The notes under the pieces were generated by a model. The model saw only the letters and a program-made list of their open reading frames with translations, was not told the DNA's origin and ran no database searches. A DNA stretch of 64,000 bases, taken from NCBI RefSeq assembly GCF_900602065.1, contig NZ_UWFN01000350.1, positions 248,001-312,000 on the forward strand, written 5' to 3'. Shown here piece by piece: positions 7,234-16,533 of the stretch. A program made the position numbers and the translations under genes. This DNA comes from Pseudomonas viridiflava (GTDB lineage Bacteria > Pseudomonadota > Gammaproteobacteria > Pseudomonadales > Pseudomonadaceae). Position 1 is the first letter of the stretch. Every line of letters begins with the position of its first letter.

Positions 7234-8022
7234 GGTTGCCAGTGATCTCAAGCTTACGCAGGACTGGTGGGACCGAATTCATTCGGGAAGGCGGTGCTTC
7301 AGGCCATACAGAGGCTGTGGATGTACTGGCCTCTTCGCGAATGAATTCGCTCCCACTGGGATTGGGGTCACCAGAGTCATCCCACAGGTGGCCGGTGATC
7401 TCAAGCTTGCGCAGGGCTGGTGGGGCCGAATTCATTCGGGAAGGCGGTGCTTCAGGCGATACATAGGCTGTGAGTGTACTGGCCTCTTCGCGAATGAATT
7501 CGCTCCCACTGGATTTGGGGTCACCAGAGTCATCCCACAGGTTGCCGGTGATCTCAAGCTTGCGCAGGACTGGTGGGACCGAATTCATTCGGGAAGGCGG
7601 TGCTTCAGGCCATACACAGGCTGTGAGTGTACTGGCCTCTTCGCGAATGAATTCGCTCCCACTGGGATTGGATTCACAGGCCAATACGAGCCGTTCCACA
7701 GGTTGCTAGTGATCTCAAGCTTGCGCAGGACTGGTGGGACCGAATTCATTCGGGAAGGCGTTGCTTCAGGCCATACACAGGCTGTGGATGTACTGGCCTC
7801 TCGCGAATGAATTCGCTCCCACTGGGATTGGGGTCACAGGCCAATACGAGCCATTCCACAGGTTGCTAGTGATCTCAAGCTTGCGCAGGACTGGTGGGAC
7901 CGAATTCATTCGGGAAGGCGGTGCTTCAGGCCATACACAGGCTGTGAGTGTACTGGCCTCTTCGCGAATGAATTCGCTCCCACTGAAATTGGGGTCACAG
8001 GCCAACATAGAGTCATCCCACA
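7234..8022. repeat. Tandem array of five REP/BIME units
   Basis: Five direct copies of a 153-161 bp unit (successive offsets 153, 153, 161, 160). Each holds a conserved lead-in (GTGATCTCAAGCTTGCGCAG), then an imperfect inverted pair: GAATTCATTCGGGAAGG on the left and TTCGCGAATGAATTCGCTCCC on the right, separated by about 50 bp. Palindrome cores lie near 7267-7357, 7419-7510, 7572-7662, 7733-7822 and 7893-7983. Long open frames across the array (for example repeats reading SEFIRE) arise from repetition without stops and are not genes. The array separates gltP from cyaA. Confidence 0.95.
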
Positions 8023-8040
8023 GGTTTCTTATTGTGCAAA

Positions 8041-8064
8041 CAAACCCCGGCATGCCGGGGTTTG
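8041..8064. terminator. Bidirectional terminator downstream of cyaA
   Basis: The perfect palindrome AAACCCCGGCATGCCGGGGTTT (given here as half-arms AAACCCCGGC / GCCGGGGTTT) lies 18 bp beyond the cyaA stop, with T-rich flanks on both strands, so it can end transcription of cyaA and of anything leaving the REP array. Confidence 0.8.
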
Positions 8065-8081
8065 TTGTTTCTGTCATCGGT

Positions 8082-10931
8082 TCAGGCCTGGGCGATCGCG
8101 TCGTTGAGCGACTTTTCCAGCTGCGCTTTGTAGCGCAGGTACAGGATGGTCTGTCCGCGAGCGTCGTCCAGCAGCCCGGATAGATCCAGGTCGGTGATGT
8201 AGCAGCGATAGTGTTCAGGCTCTGTGCGCCGTTCAAGGATCTGTCGAGCCACGACGCTGAAGAGTTGATCACCATGCTCCAACTCGGAAAACTCAGTGTT
8301 ATCGCAGTACAGCGTAACGTTGACCTGGCCGGGCGATGCTTCTTCGACAATCGCTTGCACGTCGTAAAACGGCTTGCTCGCGGCAGTCGGTGCACTGCGG
8401 GGTTCGATGCGTCGGGCGCGTCCGGCTCCGGACGGCAGGACCTGGTAATACAGCGTTTCAAGAAATGCCGGTGCGCTGGAATTATCCACCGGCAGCATGG
8501 CGCTACGACGATAAACCAGTGCATGGAAGAAGCGTTGTAGCGGCTGCAGCAGGCTCAACTCATCGTGATAAGGAACGCGTTGATGCCAGAGCGCATTGTG
8601 CTCATCAAGTGCGTAGAGGTCCGCTTCCGTCTCGTTGATTCTGTAAAACACCTGAACACATTCGGGTTGGCCGTGAGGCAGGATCAGCGCCAGGTCGTGA
8701 TCACTCAGTGCGTGCGGGTCAAGGTGCAGCGGGCTGTAACGGGGCAGCTCTTCGCCCAGATACTCGAACAGGCCTGAAAGGCTGTTGATCACCACATGGG
8801 TCACCGGTTGAGTCGGGGCCATTTCCAGCACGTGATATTGCTGCTGAACCTGAATCAGATAGCGATGGTTGAGGCTTGCGGCGTGCAGCAATTGCGCTGT
8901 CGCAACCAGCTCCTCGACGCGCTGGGCGATGGCGGGGGCGCGGTTGTGGCAGAAACAACGCACTCGAACAGCAGGCTGCGTCGCCCCCTCAGGTAGATTG
9001 CTCAGCAACTCGCTGAGGCAATCGAGTAGCGCGTGGACGCCGTCATAGCGGCTGACAAGGATTTCATTCCAGCTGTTGAGCGTGATCTGGTCCAGGGTCA
9101 GCACAAGGTTTTCCCGGACACCGGCGTAGCTCAACGAGTCTGTGCGCTCGGTGGTCATCAGGATGTTCAGGTCCCGGTGATGCCGGAGTGGATCGACGCC
9201 CACGTTGACCAGCAAGAGAATCTCGCTCGGCACTGCGGGGCTCAACAGGCGCTCTTCGTTGACAATCTCCAGCGGCACCGGGATTTGCTGTTGCAGCGCG
9301 CCCAGCAGATTGAACAGCTCAAATTCACTCAGGTCGCTGCTGCCCGGATGCAGCGCAAGCCGTGTGGTGCTGTCGATCACGTTGTTGCGATGGCACCAGG
9401 TCAGCAGTTCAAGCAACTCGCGGCTGCGTTTTATCGGTGAGAAGTTAATCCACTCGTGGACGCCCAGGCTGCCGTTATAAAGCGCCCATTGGGCTTTGCC
9501 TGGTTCGCGCTTGTTAGGCGATTGCACCAGCGTCAGGGTGTCCTCAGCCAGATCGGGCGCGATACCCGGATTGATGAATTCAACCTTGCCAGCCTTGCGT
9601 TCAAACGCGGCATACAGCCGGCGGCCGAGTACATTCAGGTCCCTGGCGGTTGCCGAGCTGGCCACGTTTTGCTGGCGAGCCAACTGTGTCAGGAAGCGAT
9701 AGCTGTAATTGAGTTCGTTGACCAGTGCACGGCGCTCGTGGGCAACCTGACGCACCTTCCATTGACTGCGACTGTCGAGTAACAGCAATTGGCGTTCGTC
9801 CCAGCCCCATTCCTGAGTCAGGCGTTCGAGCAGTTGCCGTTGCCAGCCGGTATTGCGCAGCCGCGTCGAGCCCGTCAGTTTTTTATTCACTTTCAGATAC
9901 AGGCTGCGCCGTACCAGCTCCAGCCGTTCAAGCTCGCCGCGCTCGATCAGGTACTCCTCGATGCGCCGGTATACCACCATGTAAGGGTCCAGCTCATCCA
10001 GATCCACGCGGTTGGCAAACACTGCTTTCTTGAAGCGCAGGCTCAGGCACTGAACCTTCGGGTGCTCACTGGCGTAGACCTCGGTCAGCAACAGTTTGAG
10101 GACCGATTTGTAGGGCGACTCGATACCTTTGAATAACTGCCATAACCCGGCCCCGAGAAACTCACCAGGCGGGATAACAGCCATATGACCCAGGTCGAGC
10201 ACTTCGTCCTCGCGGATAAAACGCTTCGACAGCAGCGTATGGGTGTAATCGGCGTAGCGCTGTTCTTCATAGCTCGGCACTAGCCACCACATGGGTGTGC
10301 GGCCTGCGAGCCAAATAGCGGTGCGGTAGAACTCATCCAGCAGCAAATAATGTTGGGTCGTGCCGCAGTTGTCGGAACTGAGCTGGCTATCGCGCTCGCC
10401 CGCGACGAAGCGCTGCGGGTCGATCAGGAAAAAGTGGGCTTCAGCGCCCTGGCTGTCTGCCCACGTCTCCAGTGCCTGACATTTCTTGCGCAGTTCGGCG
10501 ATTTCATCGGGGCTCAGTTCCGAGTCATGGCAGACCCAGACGTCCATGTCGCTTTCTTCAGCTTGCGCCAGAGTGCCCAGGCTGCCCATCAGGAACAAAC
10601 CGTGAATGGGCTGTCGCGCATGGCCGCGCCGCGCTTTATACGAGAATGACCGGGTCAGGCGTTGCGCTTCAGCCAGCGCCAGGCTGCCGGGTTCGTAATG
10701 AGAAACGCCTGCGGGCGTGCTGCCGGACACATAGCCGGGTAGCAACGGATGGTTAACGTGGAAAAACAGCGGCAGCAAATTCAATACGGTTTGCTGGCGA
10801 GTCGACAGACCCTCCATGGCACGCGCCAGCCGCCCGTTGTTCAGGGTCAGGAAGCGGCTACGGAGCTGGGAAAGCACCTTGCGGTCAATGCCTTCATCCA
10901 GGTCTGGACGGATTTCGGAGTTACGCGTCAT
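8082..10931 (-). CDS. cyaA: Class I adenylate cyclase CyaA
   Basis: 949 aa; makes cAMP from ATP, the ligand of the Vfr/CRP regulator. The N-terminal catalytic domain has the nucleotidyltransferase signature GSLGTLAQAEESDMDVWVCH, with the metal-binding aspartates at about D128 and D130. The long C-terminal half matches the regulatory part of enterobacterial cyclase I and lacks the short PTS histidine region that could be assigned with confidence. Length is slightly above E. coli CyaA (848 aa) and usual for pseudomonads. Single gene, with its own terminator at 8041. Confidence 0.95.
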   Translation of the reverse strand: MTRNSEIRPDLDEGIDRKVLSQLRSRFLTLNNGRLARAMEGLSTRQQTVLNLLPLFFHVNHPLLPGYVSGSTPAGVSHYEPGSLALAEAQRLTRSFSYKARRGHARQPIHGLFLMGSLGTLAQAEESDMDVWVCHDSELSPDEIAELRKKCQALETWADSQGAEAHFFLIDPQRFVAGERDSQLSSDNCGTTQHYLLLDEFYRTAIWLAGRTPMWWLVPSYEEQRYADYTHTLLSKRFIREDEVLDLGHMAVIPPGEFLGAGLWQLFKGIESPYKSVLKLLLTEVYASEHPKVQCLSLRFKKAVFANRVDLDELDPYMVVYRRIEEYLIERGELERLELVRRSLYLKVNKKLTGSTRLRNTGWQRQLLERLTQEWGWDERQLLLLDSRSQWKVRQVAHERRALVNELNYSYRFLTQLARQQNVASSATARDLNVLGRRLYAAFERKAGKVEFINPGIAPDLAEDTLTLVQSPNKREPGKAQWALYNGSLGVHEWINFSPIKRSRELLELLTWCHRNNVIDSTTRLALHPGSSDLSEFELFNLLGALQQQIPVPLEIVNEERLLSPAVPSEILLLVNVGVDPLRHHRDLNILMTTERTDSLSYAGVRENLVLTLDQITLNSWNEILVSRYDGVHALLDCLSELLSNLPEGATQPAVRVRCFCHNRAPAIAQRVEELVATAQLLHAASLNHRYLIQVQQQYHVLEMAPTQPVTHVVINSLSGLFEYLGEELPRYSPLHLDPHALSDHDLALILPHGQPECVQVFYRINETEADLYALDEHNALWHQRVPYHDELSLLQPLQRFFHALVYRRSAMLPVDNSSAPAFLETLYYQVLPSGAGRARRIEPRSAPTAASKPFYDVQAIVEEASPGQVNVTLYCDNTEFSELEHGDQLFSVVARQILERRTEPEHYRCYITDLDLSGLLDDARGQTILYLRYKAQLEKSLNDAIAQA

Positions 10932-11044
10932 TACAACTCAAACCGGCTGTCGGGCTCGAAAAGGGCAGCATTGAAGTGGTGAGCGAGACGGCGGGCAGGA
11001 CGGCCTGATACTTCAGTCTGTTTTTATTCTGGCGCCATTTTTCT

Positions 11045-11105
11045 ATCGGCGCAGTTTTTCATAAATGAAGGGCCCGCTAAACCTTTTTCGGCTTGCGGAC
11101 CCTCG
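11045..11105 (-). terminator. Putative terminator hairpin after the TIGR02647-like gene
   Basis: On the minus strand GGGTCCGC (near 11099-11092) can pair with GCGGGCCC (near 11075-11068) just past the stop of the 82-aa gene, followed by only a modest T-rich tail. Confidence 0.4.
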
Positions 11106-11111
11106 CGGTGA

Positions 11112-11360
11112 TCAAGCAGCTTGTTTGGCAACGTTGAGGATAGTCAGTAGTGACTGTGCGTGCTCGGCAGCTTCCAGCCCAAGGCTGGTCAGATAACCGC
11201 CATCAACCTGTGTGGTCAGGCCTTTTTCGAAGAGTCTTTGTGCGGCTGCTACAGCTGTCGGGGCGGCCACGTGATGGACTTTGAGTCCTTCAAGAGTATT
11301 GCCCAGATTGTAGAGTGCAAGGATTTCCAGTTCGGCAACCAGCTCAGGGGTATACGACAT
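11112..11360 (-). CDS. Conserved small protein, TIGR02647-like
   Basis: 82 aa, beginning MSYTPELVAELEILALYNL. The compact helical protein with a central EKGLTTQVDGGYLTSLGLEAAEHAQ segment fits the gammaproteobacterial family TIGR02647. That family is sometimes labelled a DNA-binding regulator, but no function is proven. The LTSLGLEAAEHA stretch resembles the end of a winged-helix or MarR-like fold. It lies alone between cyaA and argH, with about 235 bp of gene-free sequence upstream. Confidence 0.7.
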   Translation of the reverse strand: MSYTPELVAELEILALYNLGNTLEGLKVHHVAAPTAVAAAQRLFEKGLTTQVDGGYLTSLGLEAAEHAQSLLTILNVAKQAA

Positions 11361-11596
11361 AGGTGCTCCAGACTTTTTCTAGTAAGACGCCTAACTGACT
11401 GGCGCGGCCCTGGAATCAACGTGTCTGTGCTGCGCTCGTCGGTTCTGGATGACCGTTAAAGCCTGCTCGGCGTGGTAGCCCCGTCGTTCTAGTGGCAGCG
11501 AGGCATTTGCAGTGTAGACCTGGTCTGTGGATTTTGCCGAGCCCGATTTACCAAGGGTTAGCCACCGGCCGTCAGTTGGCCGGTGCGCCAGTCCGC

Positions 11597-11872
11597 TCAG
11601 GCCTCTGGGGGCAGCTCAGGCAGGGCACGCAGCGCTGCTTCATACCATTCGGTATTGAACGCGCGGTCTTCTTCCAGCAGTGCGTCAATTTCGATAGCCA
11701 GAACATGGGCCATCAACTGCAGGATCTCTTCGCGCTCATAGCCAACCAGTGTCAGCTTGTTGAACGTGGCTTTTGCAGCGGGAGGATTGTCGCTTTCGAT
11801 CTGATTTTCGATGGCCTGGACCAGGGTCGATTCAGCGAATTCTTCTTCATCGTTGTCGAGAGTGTCGGTCAT
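11597..11872 (-). CDS. Small acidic conserved hypothetical protein
   Basis: 91 aa, strongly acidic (DNDEEEF at the start, PELPPEA at the end), predicted all-helical. The order LVQAIENQIESDNPPAAKATFNKLTLVGYEREEILQLMAHVLAIEI suggests a compact helical bundle. I do not recognise a named family. Codon usage looks like that of its neighbours and it lies alone between REP-type sequence (11909) and the 82-aa gene, so it is probably a real pseudomonad core gene of unknown function. Confidence 0.65.
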   Translation of the reverse strand: MTDTLDNDEEEFAESTLVQAIENQIESDNPPAAKATFNKLTLVGYEREEILQLMAHVLAIEIDALLEEDRAFNTEWYEAALRALPELPPEA

Positions 11873-11908
11873 GTGGTGTTCCTCAAAGAATATGTGTCGA
11901 GCACTTCC

Positions 11909-12000
11909 CTGTGGGAGCGGTGCTTGCCCGCGATAAGGTCACTGCGATGCTGCAGGTAAATCACCTAAACCTTCATCGCGGGCAAGCACCGCTCCCACAG
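11909..12000. repeat. REP palindrome pair, family A
   Basis: CTGTGGGAGCGGTGCTTGCC at the left is repeated in inverted form at the right end (GGCAAGCACCGCTCCCACAG), separated by about 50 bp. The same element recurs near 26920, 33022, 36773 and 45319. It lies between argH and the acidic small gene. Confidence 0.92.
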
Positions 12001-12020
12001 AAGTGCGCCACCAGATACAT

Positions 12021-13415
12021 TTAACGCGCAGCGAGCAACGCCTGGCCGCGAACTACTGCAGCTTTGACTTGTGCCGGTGCGGTGCCGCCGATGTGATCGC
12101 GGGCGTTGACCGAGCCTTCAAGCGTCAGCACGGCAAACACGTCCTGCTCGATCTGATCGCTGAACTTGCGCAGTTCTTCGAGGCTCATCTCCGCCAGATC
12201 TTTACCGCTTTCAACTCCGTACTTTACGGCGTGACCGACGATTTCGTGGCAGTCACGGAACGGCAGGCCACGACGTACCAGGTAGTCCGCAAGGTCAGTC
12301 GCAGTGGAGAAACCGCGCAGCGCGGCTTCACGCATGATTGCGTGCTTTGGCTTGATCGCCGGGATCATGTCGGCAAAGGCTCGCAGCGAGTCGCGCAGTG
12401 TGTCGGCGGCGTCGAACAGCGGTTCCTTGTCTTCCTGATTGTCCTTGTTGTAGGCCAGCGGCTGGCCCTTCATCAAGGTCAGCAGGCCCATCAAGGCGCC
12501 GAATACACGGCCGCTTTTGCCACGGACCAGTTCCGGGACGTCAGGGTTTTTCTTCTGCGGCATGATTGAACTGCCGGTGCAGAAACGGTCTGGCAGATCG
12601 ATGAACTGGAACTGAGCGCTGGTCCATAGCACCAGTTCTTCCGAGAAGCGCGACAAGTGCATCATCGCGATGCTGGCGGCCGAGCAGAACTCGATGGCGA
12701 AGTCACGATCCGACACGCTGTCCAGCGAGTTGCCGCCGACGACGTCGAAGCCCAGCAGTTTGCAGGTCAACTCGCGGTCGATCGGGTAAGTCGTACCTGC
12801 CAGCGCTGCGCTGCCCAATGGCATGCGGTTCAGACGCTTGCGGCAGTCGACCAGGCGCTCGTAATCGCGGCTGAGCATTTCAAACCATGCCAGCATATGG
12901 TGACCGAATGTGACCGGTTGCGCGGTTTGCAAGTGGGTGAAGCCCGGCATGATCGTCTCGGCTTCACGCTCTGCCTGGCCTAGCAGGCCTTGTTGCAGGC
13001 GGGTAATTTCCGAAAGAATCAGGTCGATTTCATCACGCAGCCACAGGCGTATGTCGGTAGCGACCTGATCGTTACGGCTGCGCCCCGTGTGCAGTTTCTT
13101 GCCGGTGATGCCGATGCGGTCGGTCAGACGCGCTTCGATGTTCATGTGCACGTCTTCCAGGTCAACGCGCCACTCGAAGCTGCCTGCTTCGATCTCGGTC
13201 TGGATAGTCTTCAGGCCGTCAATAATAGTGTCGCGCTCGGCATCGGTGAGGACGCCGACCTTGGCCAGCATCGTTGCGTGGGCAACCGAGCCCATGATGT
13301 CGTGGCGATAAAGGCGTTGGTCGAAGGTGACGGAGGCCGTGAAGCGCGCGACGAAGGCGTCGACGGGTTCACTGAAGCGGCCGCCCCAGGACTGGTTGGT
13401 CTTGTCGGTGCTCAT
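12021..13415 (-). CDS. argH: Argininosuccinate lyase
   Basis: 464 aa. Last enzyme of arginine synthesis: cleaves argininosuccinate to arginine and fumarate. Fumarase/aspartase superfamily features: TGRSRNDQVATD, the HLQTAQPVTFGHH region and the signature GSSIMPQKKNPD with the catalytic serine loop. The start at 13415 (MSTDKTNQSWGGRFSEP) was chosen because the longer frame to 13493 adds 26 residues with no family similarity. It is divergent from algZ; the 130-bp gap holds both promoters. Confidence 0.96.
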   Translation of the reverse strand: MSTDKTNQSWGGRFSEPVDAFVARFTASVTFDQRLYRHDIMGSVAHATMLAKVGVLTDAERDTIIDGLKTIQTEIEAGSFEWRVDLEDVHMNIEARLTDRIGITGKKLHTGRSRNDQVATDIRLWLRDEIDLILSEITRLQQGLLGQAEREAETIMPGFTHLQTAQPVTFGHHMLAWFEMLSRDYERLVDCRKRLNRMPLGSAALAGTTYPIDRELTCKLLGFDVVGGNSLDSVSDRDFAIEFCSAASIAMMHLSRFSEELVLWTSAQFQFIDLPDRFCTGSSIMPQKKNPDVPELVRGKSGRVFGALMGLLTLMKGQPLAYNKDNQEDKEPLFDAADTLRDSLRAFADMIPAIKPKHAIMREAALRGFSTATDLADYLVRRGLPFRDCHEIVGHAVKYGVESGKDLAEMSLEELRKFSDQIEQDVFAVLTLEGSVNARDHIGGTAPAQVKAAVVRGQALLAAR

Positions 13416-13547
13416 GGATTCGCTCGTGATCTGCTGAAGAATGACATGCCCGCGTCTGCTCGCCGGACACACGCGATAATAACAGGTTGGCATTTTTTTA
13501 TTCGCAGGCAGCTTGCCGCACGGACCCGCAGAGCCGAGACTGGGTCC

Positions 13548-14630
13548 ATGCGAAAAAGCTTACCGAAACACTCCTCGCCTTCAGGGCCAGGCAAAGAATT
13601 CTTTCTTCCTGAATTGTGCCTTCCGCAAGCGCTGTTGGTACTGGTTCTGCTCGCCGAATTATTAGTGCTGGTTCTGGTGCTGGTCGAGCCGATGCGCCCG
13701 ACTTTCGATTGGGTGCGGTTGGCGCTCATGTCGCTTTTTGTGCAATGGATCGTGCTGCTGTCGGCGGCCCTGTTGTGCGGGCTTCGACCTTGGCTGGCGC
13801 GCTTGCCTGCCGGGCGTGCGGGCCTGTTCGGTTGTTTGCTGGTCGTGGCTATCACACTGCTCTGCACCGCGGTCACTGACGTCTGCCAGTTGACCGGCAG
13901 GGTGACGTTCGGGGTGATGGTTGAGCGCTATGTGCGCTACGGAGTGATTGCGCTGATCATGTCGGCACTGATGCTTCGCTATTTTTATCTGCAGAGCCAG
14001 TGGCGAAAGCAACAGCAAGGCGAATTGCGCGCCCGCATTGAATCGCTGCAGGCGCGCATCCGCCCGCACTTCCTGTTCAACACCCTCAATAGCATTGCGA
14101 GCCTTGTGGCCTCCAACCCGGCGAAGGCCGAACAGGCCGTGCTCGATTTGTCGGACCTTTTTCGCGCAAGCCTTGCCAAACCGGGAAGCCTTGTTACCTG
14201 GCGCGATGAACTGGAGTTGGCGAAACGATATTTATCAATTGAGCAATATCGTCTTGGCGAGCGTCTACAGTTGGACTGGGTGATCAGTGGAATTCCAGAC
14301 GACCTTCCGATTCCCCAGCTAACCTTGCAGCCATTACTTGAAAACGCTTTGATTTACGGGATTGCACCTCGCGTCGAAGGAGGTGTCGTAAAGGTAGAAG
14401 CGGATTATGAAAGGGGAGAGTTCATATTGTGTGTAAGCAATCCCTATGACGAAGTTGCCAGTCGGCAGACTTCCAACGGCACTCAACAGGCCCTGGTAAA
14501 CATCGGTGCTCGTCTTACGGCACTTTTTGGTCCGCACGCCAGTCTGAGCGTGGAGCGCCGTGACGGTCGTCACTTCACCTGTCTACGCTATCCTTGTGCG
14601 AGACTCACGCAGGAAGCCAGAGCTATATGA
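13548..14630 (+). CDS. algZ: LytS-type sensor kinase AlgZ (FimS)
   Basis: 360-aa partner of AlgR. Four hydrophobic spans occupy residues 25-145. A His_kinase domain follows, with the conserved RPHFLFNTLNSIASL box holding the phospho-accepting histidine, and an LQPLLENALIYGI N-box. ATG at 13548 gives the expected size (the P. aeruginosa protein is about 358 aa); the open frame reaching back to 12990 only shadows argH. The stop overlaps the algR start (ATGA), so the two are translationally coupled. AlgZ/AlgR control alginate, twitching motility and other surface traits. Confidence 0.93.
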   Translation: MRKSLPKHSSPSGPGKEFFLPELCLPQALLVLVLLAELLVLVLVLVEPMRPTFDWVRLALMSLFVQWIVLLSAALLCGLRPWLARLPAGRAGLFGCLLVVAITLLCTAVTDVCQLTGRVTFGVMVERYVRYGVIALIMSALMLRYFYLQSQWRKQQQGELRARIESLQARIRPHFLFNTLNSIASLVASNPAKAEQAVLDLSDLFRASLAKPGSLVTWRDELELAKRYLSIEQYRLGERLQLDWVISGIPDDLPIPQLTLQPLLENALIYGIAPRVEGGVVKVEADYERGEFILCVSNPYDEVASRQTSNGTQQALVNIGARLTALFGPHASLSVERRDGRHFTCLRYPCARLTQEARAI

Positions 14631-15373
14631 ATGTCCTGATCGTTGATGACGAACCCCTGGCCCGCGAACGGCTGAGCCGGATGGTCAGTGAAATTGAGGG
14701 TTACCGGGTTTTGGAACCCAGCGCGTCCAATGGCGAAGAAGCCTTGGCGCTGATTGAAAGCCACAAGCCGGATATCGTTTTGCTGGATATCCGCATGCCG
14801 GGCCTTGATGGTCTGCAAGTCGCTGCCAGATTGTGCGAGCGGGAAACCCCGCCTGCTGTCGTCTTTTGTACTGCGCACGACGAGTTTGCCCTTGAAGCCT
14901 TTCAGGTGAGCGCAGTGGGCTACCTGGTCAAACCAGTGCGGCCCGAACACCTGATTGATGCGTTGAGAAAGGCCGAGCGCCCAAACCGCGTGCAGTTGGC
15001 CGCAATGACTCGCCCTGCGGCTGAAAGTGGCAACGGCCCGCGTACGCATATCAGTGCGCGGACACGTAAAGGCATCGAGCTGATCCCGCTGGATCATGTG
15101 ATCTATTTCATCGCCGATCACAAGTACGTCACGCTGCGCCACGAAGGCGGTGAGGTCTTGCTGGATGAGCCTTTGAAGGCGCTGGAAGATGAGTTCGGCG
15201 ATCGTTTTGTGCGTATCCATCGCAACGCGCTGGTTGCCCGTGAGCGAATAGAGCGTTTGCAGCGCACGCCTCTGGGGCATTTCCAGTTGTTCCTTAAAGG
15301 GCTCAATGGCGATGCACTGATCGTCAGCCGCCGGCATGTGGCTGGCGTGCGCAAGATGATGCAGCAGCTTTGA
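14627..15373 (+). CDS. algR: LytTR response regulator AlgR
   Basis: 248 aa. Receiver domain with VDDEPLARERL, the phospho-acceptor D54 region (IVLLDIRMPG) and the conserved K in YLVKPV. The C-terminal LytTR DNA-binding domain runs from about residue 140 (ELIPLDHVIYFIADHKYVTL, VRIHRNALVARERI). In P. aeruginosa it activates algD and algC and regulates twitching and rhamnolipid genes. ATG overlaps the algZ stop by 4 nt. hemC follows after a 217-bp gap that contains a REP palindrome, so the heme operon probably has its own promoter. Confidence 0.96.
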   Translation: MNVLIVDDEPLARERLSRMVSEIEGYRVLEPSASNGEEALALIESHKPDIVLLDIRMPGLDGLQVAARLCERETPPAVVFCTAHDEFALEAFQVSAVGYLVKPVRPEHLIDALRKAERPNRVQLAAMTRPAAESGNGPRTHISARTRKGIELIPLDHVIYFIADHKYVTLRHEGGEVLLDEPLKALEDEFGDRFVRIHRNALVARERIERLQRTPLGHFQLFLKGLNGDALIVSRRHVAGVRKMMQQL

Positions 15374-15398
15374 TTTCGCTGAATGAATGAAATCCTGA

Positions 15399-15489
15399 CT
15401 GTAGGAGCGCACGAGCACCGCGAGGCCGCGATCGCGGTGTATAAGGCAGACCGCGATCGCGGCCTCGCGGTGCTCGTGTGCTCCTACAG
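15399..15489. repeat. REP palindrome pair, family D
   Basis: CTGTAGGAGCGCACGAGCACC at the left is the inverse of GGTGCTCGTGTGCTCCTACAG at the right (one mismatch), with inner arms CGCGAGGCCGCGATCGCGG. Total 91 bp between algR and hemC. Only one copy of this variety occurs in the window. Confidence 0.9.
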
Positions 15490-15591
15490 GATCTCGAACG
15501 CTGATCTGGATCATCACTGCGACCACACAGCGCTGAGCCGATTTGCCTGAACTGTTATTATCCGTCGCAACTATCATGTACGGATTGATCC

Positions 15592-16533
15592 ATGTCCTCT
15601 CGCGAAATTCGCATCGCCACCCGCAAAAGTGCGCTGGCCTTATGGCAGGCCGAATACGTCAAAGCTCGTCTGGAACAGGCTCATCCGGGTTTGCTCGTGA
15701 CGCTGGTCCCCATGGTCAGTCGGGGCGATAAATTGCTCGACTCGCCACTGTCGAAAATTGGCGGCAAGGGACTTTTCGTCAAAGAACTCGAAACAGCTCT
15801 GCTGGAAAATCGCGCGGACATCGCGGTTCACTCCATGAAAGATGTGCCCATGGACTTCCCGCAGGGCCTGGGTCTGTTTTGCATCTGCGAGCGTGAAGAC
15901 CCCCGTGACGCTTTTGTCTCCAACCACTTTGCCAGCCTTGAGGCACTGCCAGCGGGCAGCGTCGTTGGCACCTCCAGCCTGCGTCGTCAGGCTCAATTGT
16001 TGGCGCGTCGACCTGACCTGAAGATTCATTTCCTGCGTGGCAACGTCAACACCCGTCTGGCCAAGCTCGACGCCGGTGAGTACGACGCAATCATCCTCGC
16101 TGCGGCGGGTTTGATTCGCCTGGGCTTTGAAGAGCGCATTACTGCCAGCATCAGCGTTGACGACAGCCTGCCTGCTGGTGGCCAAGGTGCGGTAGGAATC
16201 GAATGCCGTAGCGTCGATGCTGAAATCCACGCGTTGCTTGCGCCTTTGCACCACGACGAGACGGCCATCCGGGTGGTTGCCGAACGTTCGCTGAACAAAC
16301 ACCTCAACGGTGGCTGCCAGGTGCCAATCGCCTGTTATGCCGTACTTGAGGGCGAGCAAATCTGGTTGCGCGGGCTGGTGGGTGATCCTTCGGGCAGTTT
16401 GCTGTTGCGTGCCGAGGCGCGTGCTCCGCAAGCAGACGCTCAGGCGCTCGGCGTTCAGGTTGCCGATGCCCTGCTCGAACAGGGCGCAGAGGGCATTCTC
16501 AAAGCCGTCTACGGCGAGGCCGAGCGAGAATGA
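15592..16533 (+). CDS. hemC: Porphobilinogen deaminase (hydroxymethylbilane synthase)
   Basis: 313 aa. Joins four porphobilinogens into hydroxymethylbilane using a dipyrromethane cofactor. Recognisable parts: IATRKSALALWQAEYV at the start, KGLFVKELETALL, the substrate-binding region SSLRRQAQLLARRPDL, and the cofactor-cysteine site NGGCQVPIACYA (Cys near residue 242). It overlaps hemD by 4 nt (ATGA), so hemC-hemD are coupled. First gene of the hemCDXY unit. Confidence 0.97.
   Translation: MSSREIRIATRKSALALWQAEYVKARLEQAHPGLLVTLVPMVSRGDKLLDSPLSKIGGKGLFVKELETALLENRADIAVHSMKDVPMDFPQGLGLFCICEREDPRDAFVSNHFASLEALPAGSVVGTSSLRRQAQLLARRPDLKIHFLRGNVNTRLAKLDAGEYDAIILAAAGLIRLGFEERITASISVDDSLPAGGQGAVGIECRSVDAEIHALLAPLHHDETAIRVVAERSLNKHLNGGCQVPIACYAVLEGEQIWLRGLVGDPSGSLLLRAEARAPQADAQALGVQVADALLEQGAEGILKAVYGEAERE

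Noticed and set aside
7097..7810. Long open frames on both strands across the gltP end and the REP array (200 and 243 codons)
   Set aside because: They run through tandem repeats and repeat the same SEFIRE-type peptide; REP units lack stops in several frames. No RBS and no family resemblance.
12990..13547. In-frame extension of algZ upstream to 12990
   Set aside because: It lies wholly opposite argH and encodes no membrane or kinase feature; the normal start is 13548.
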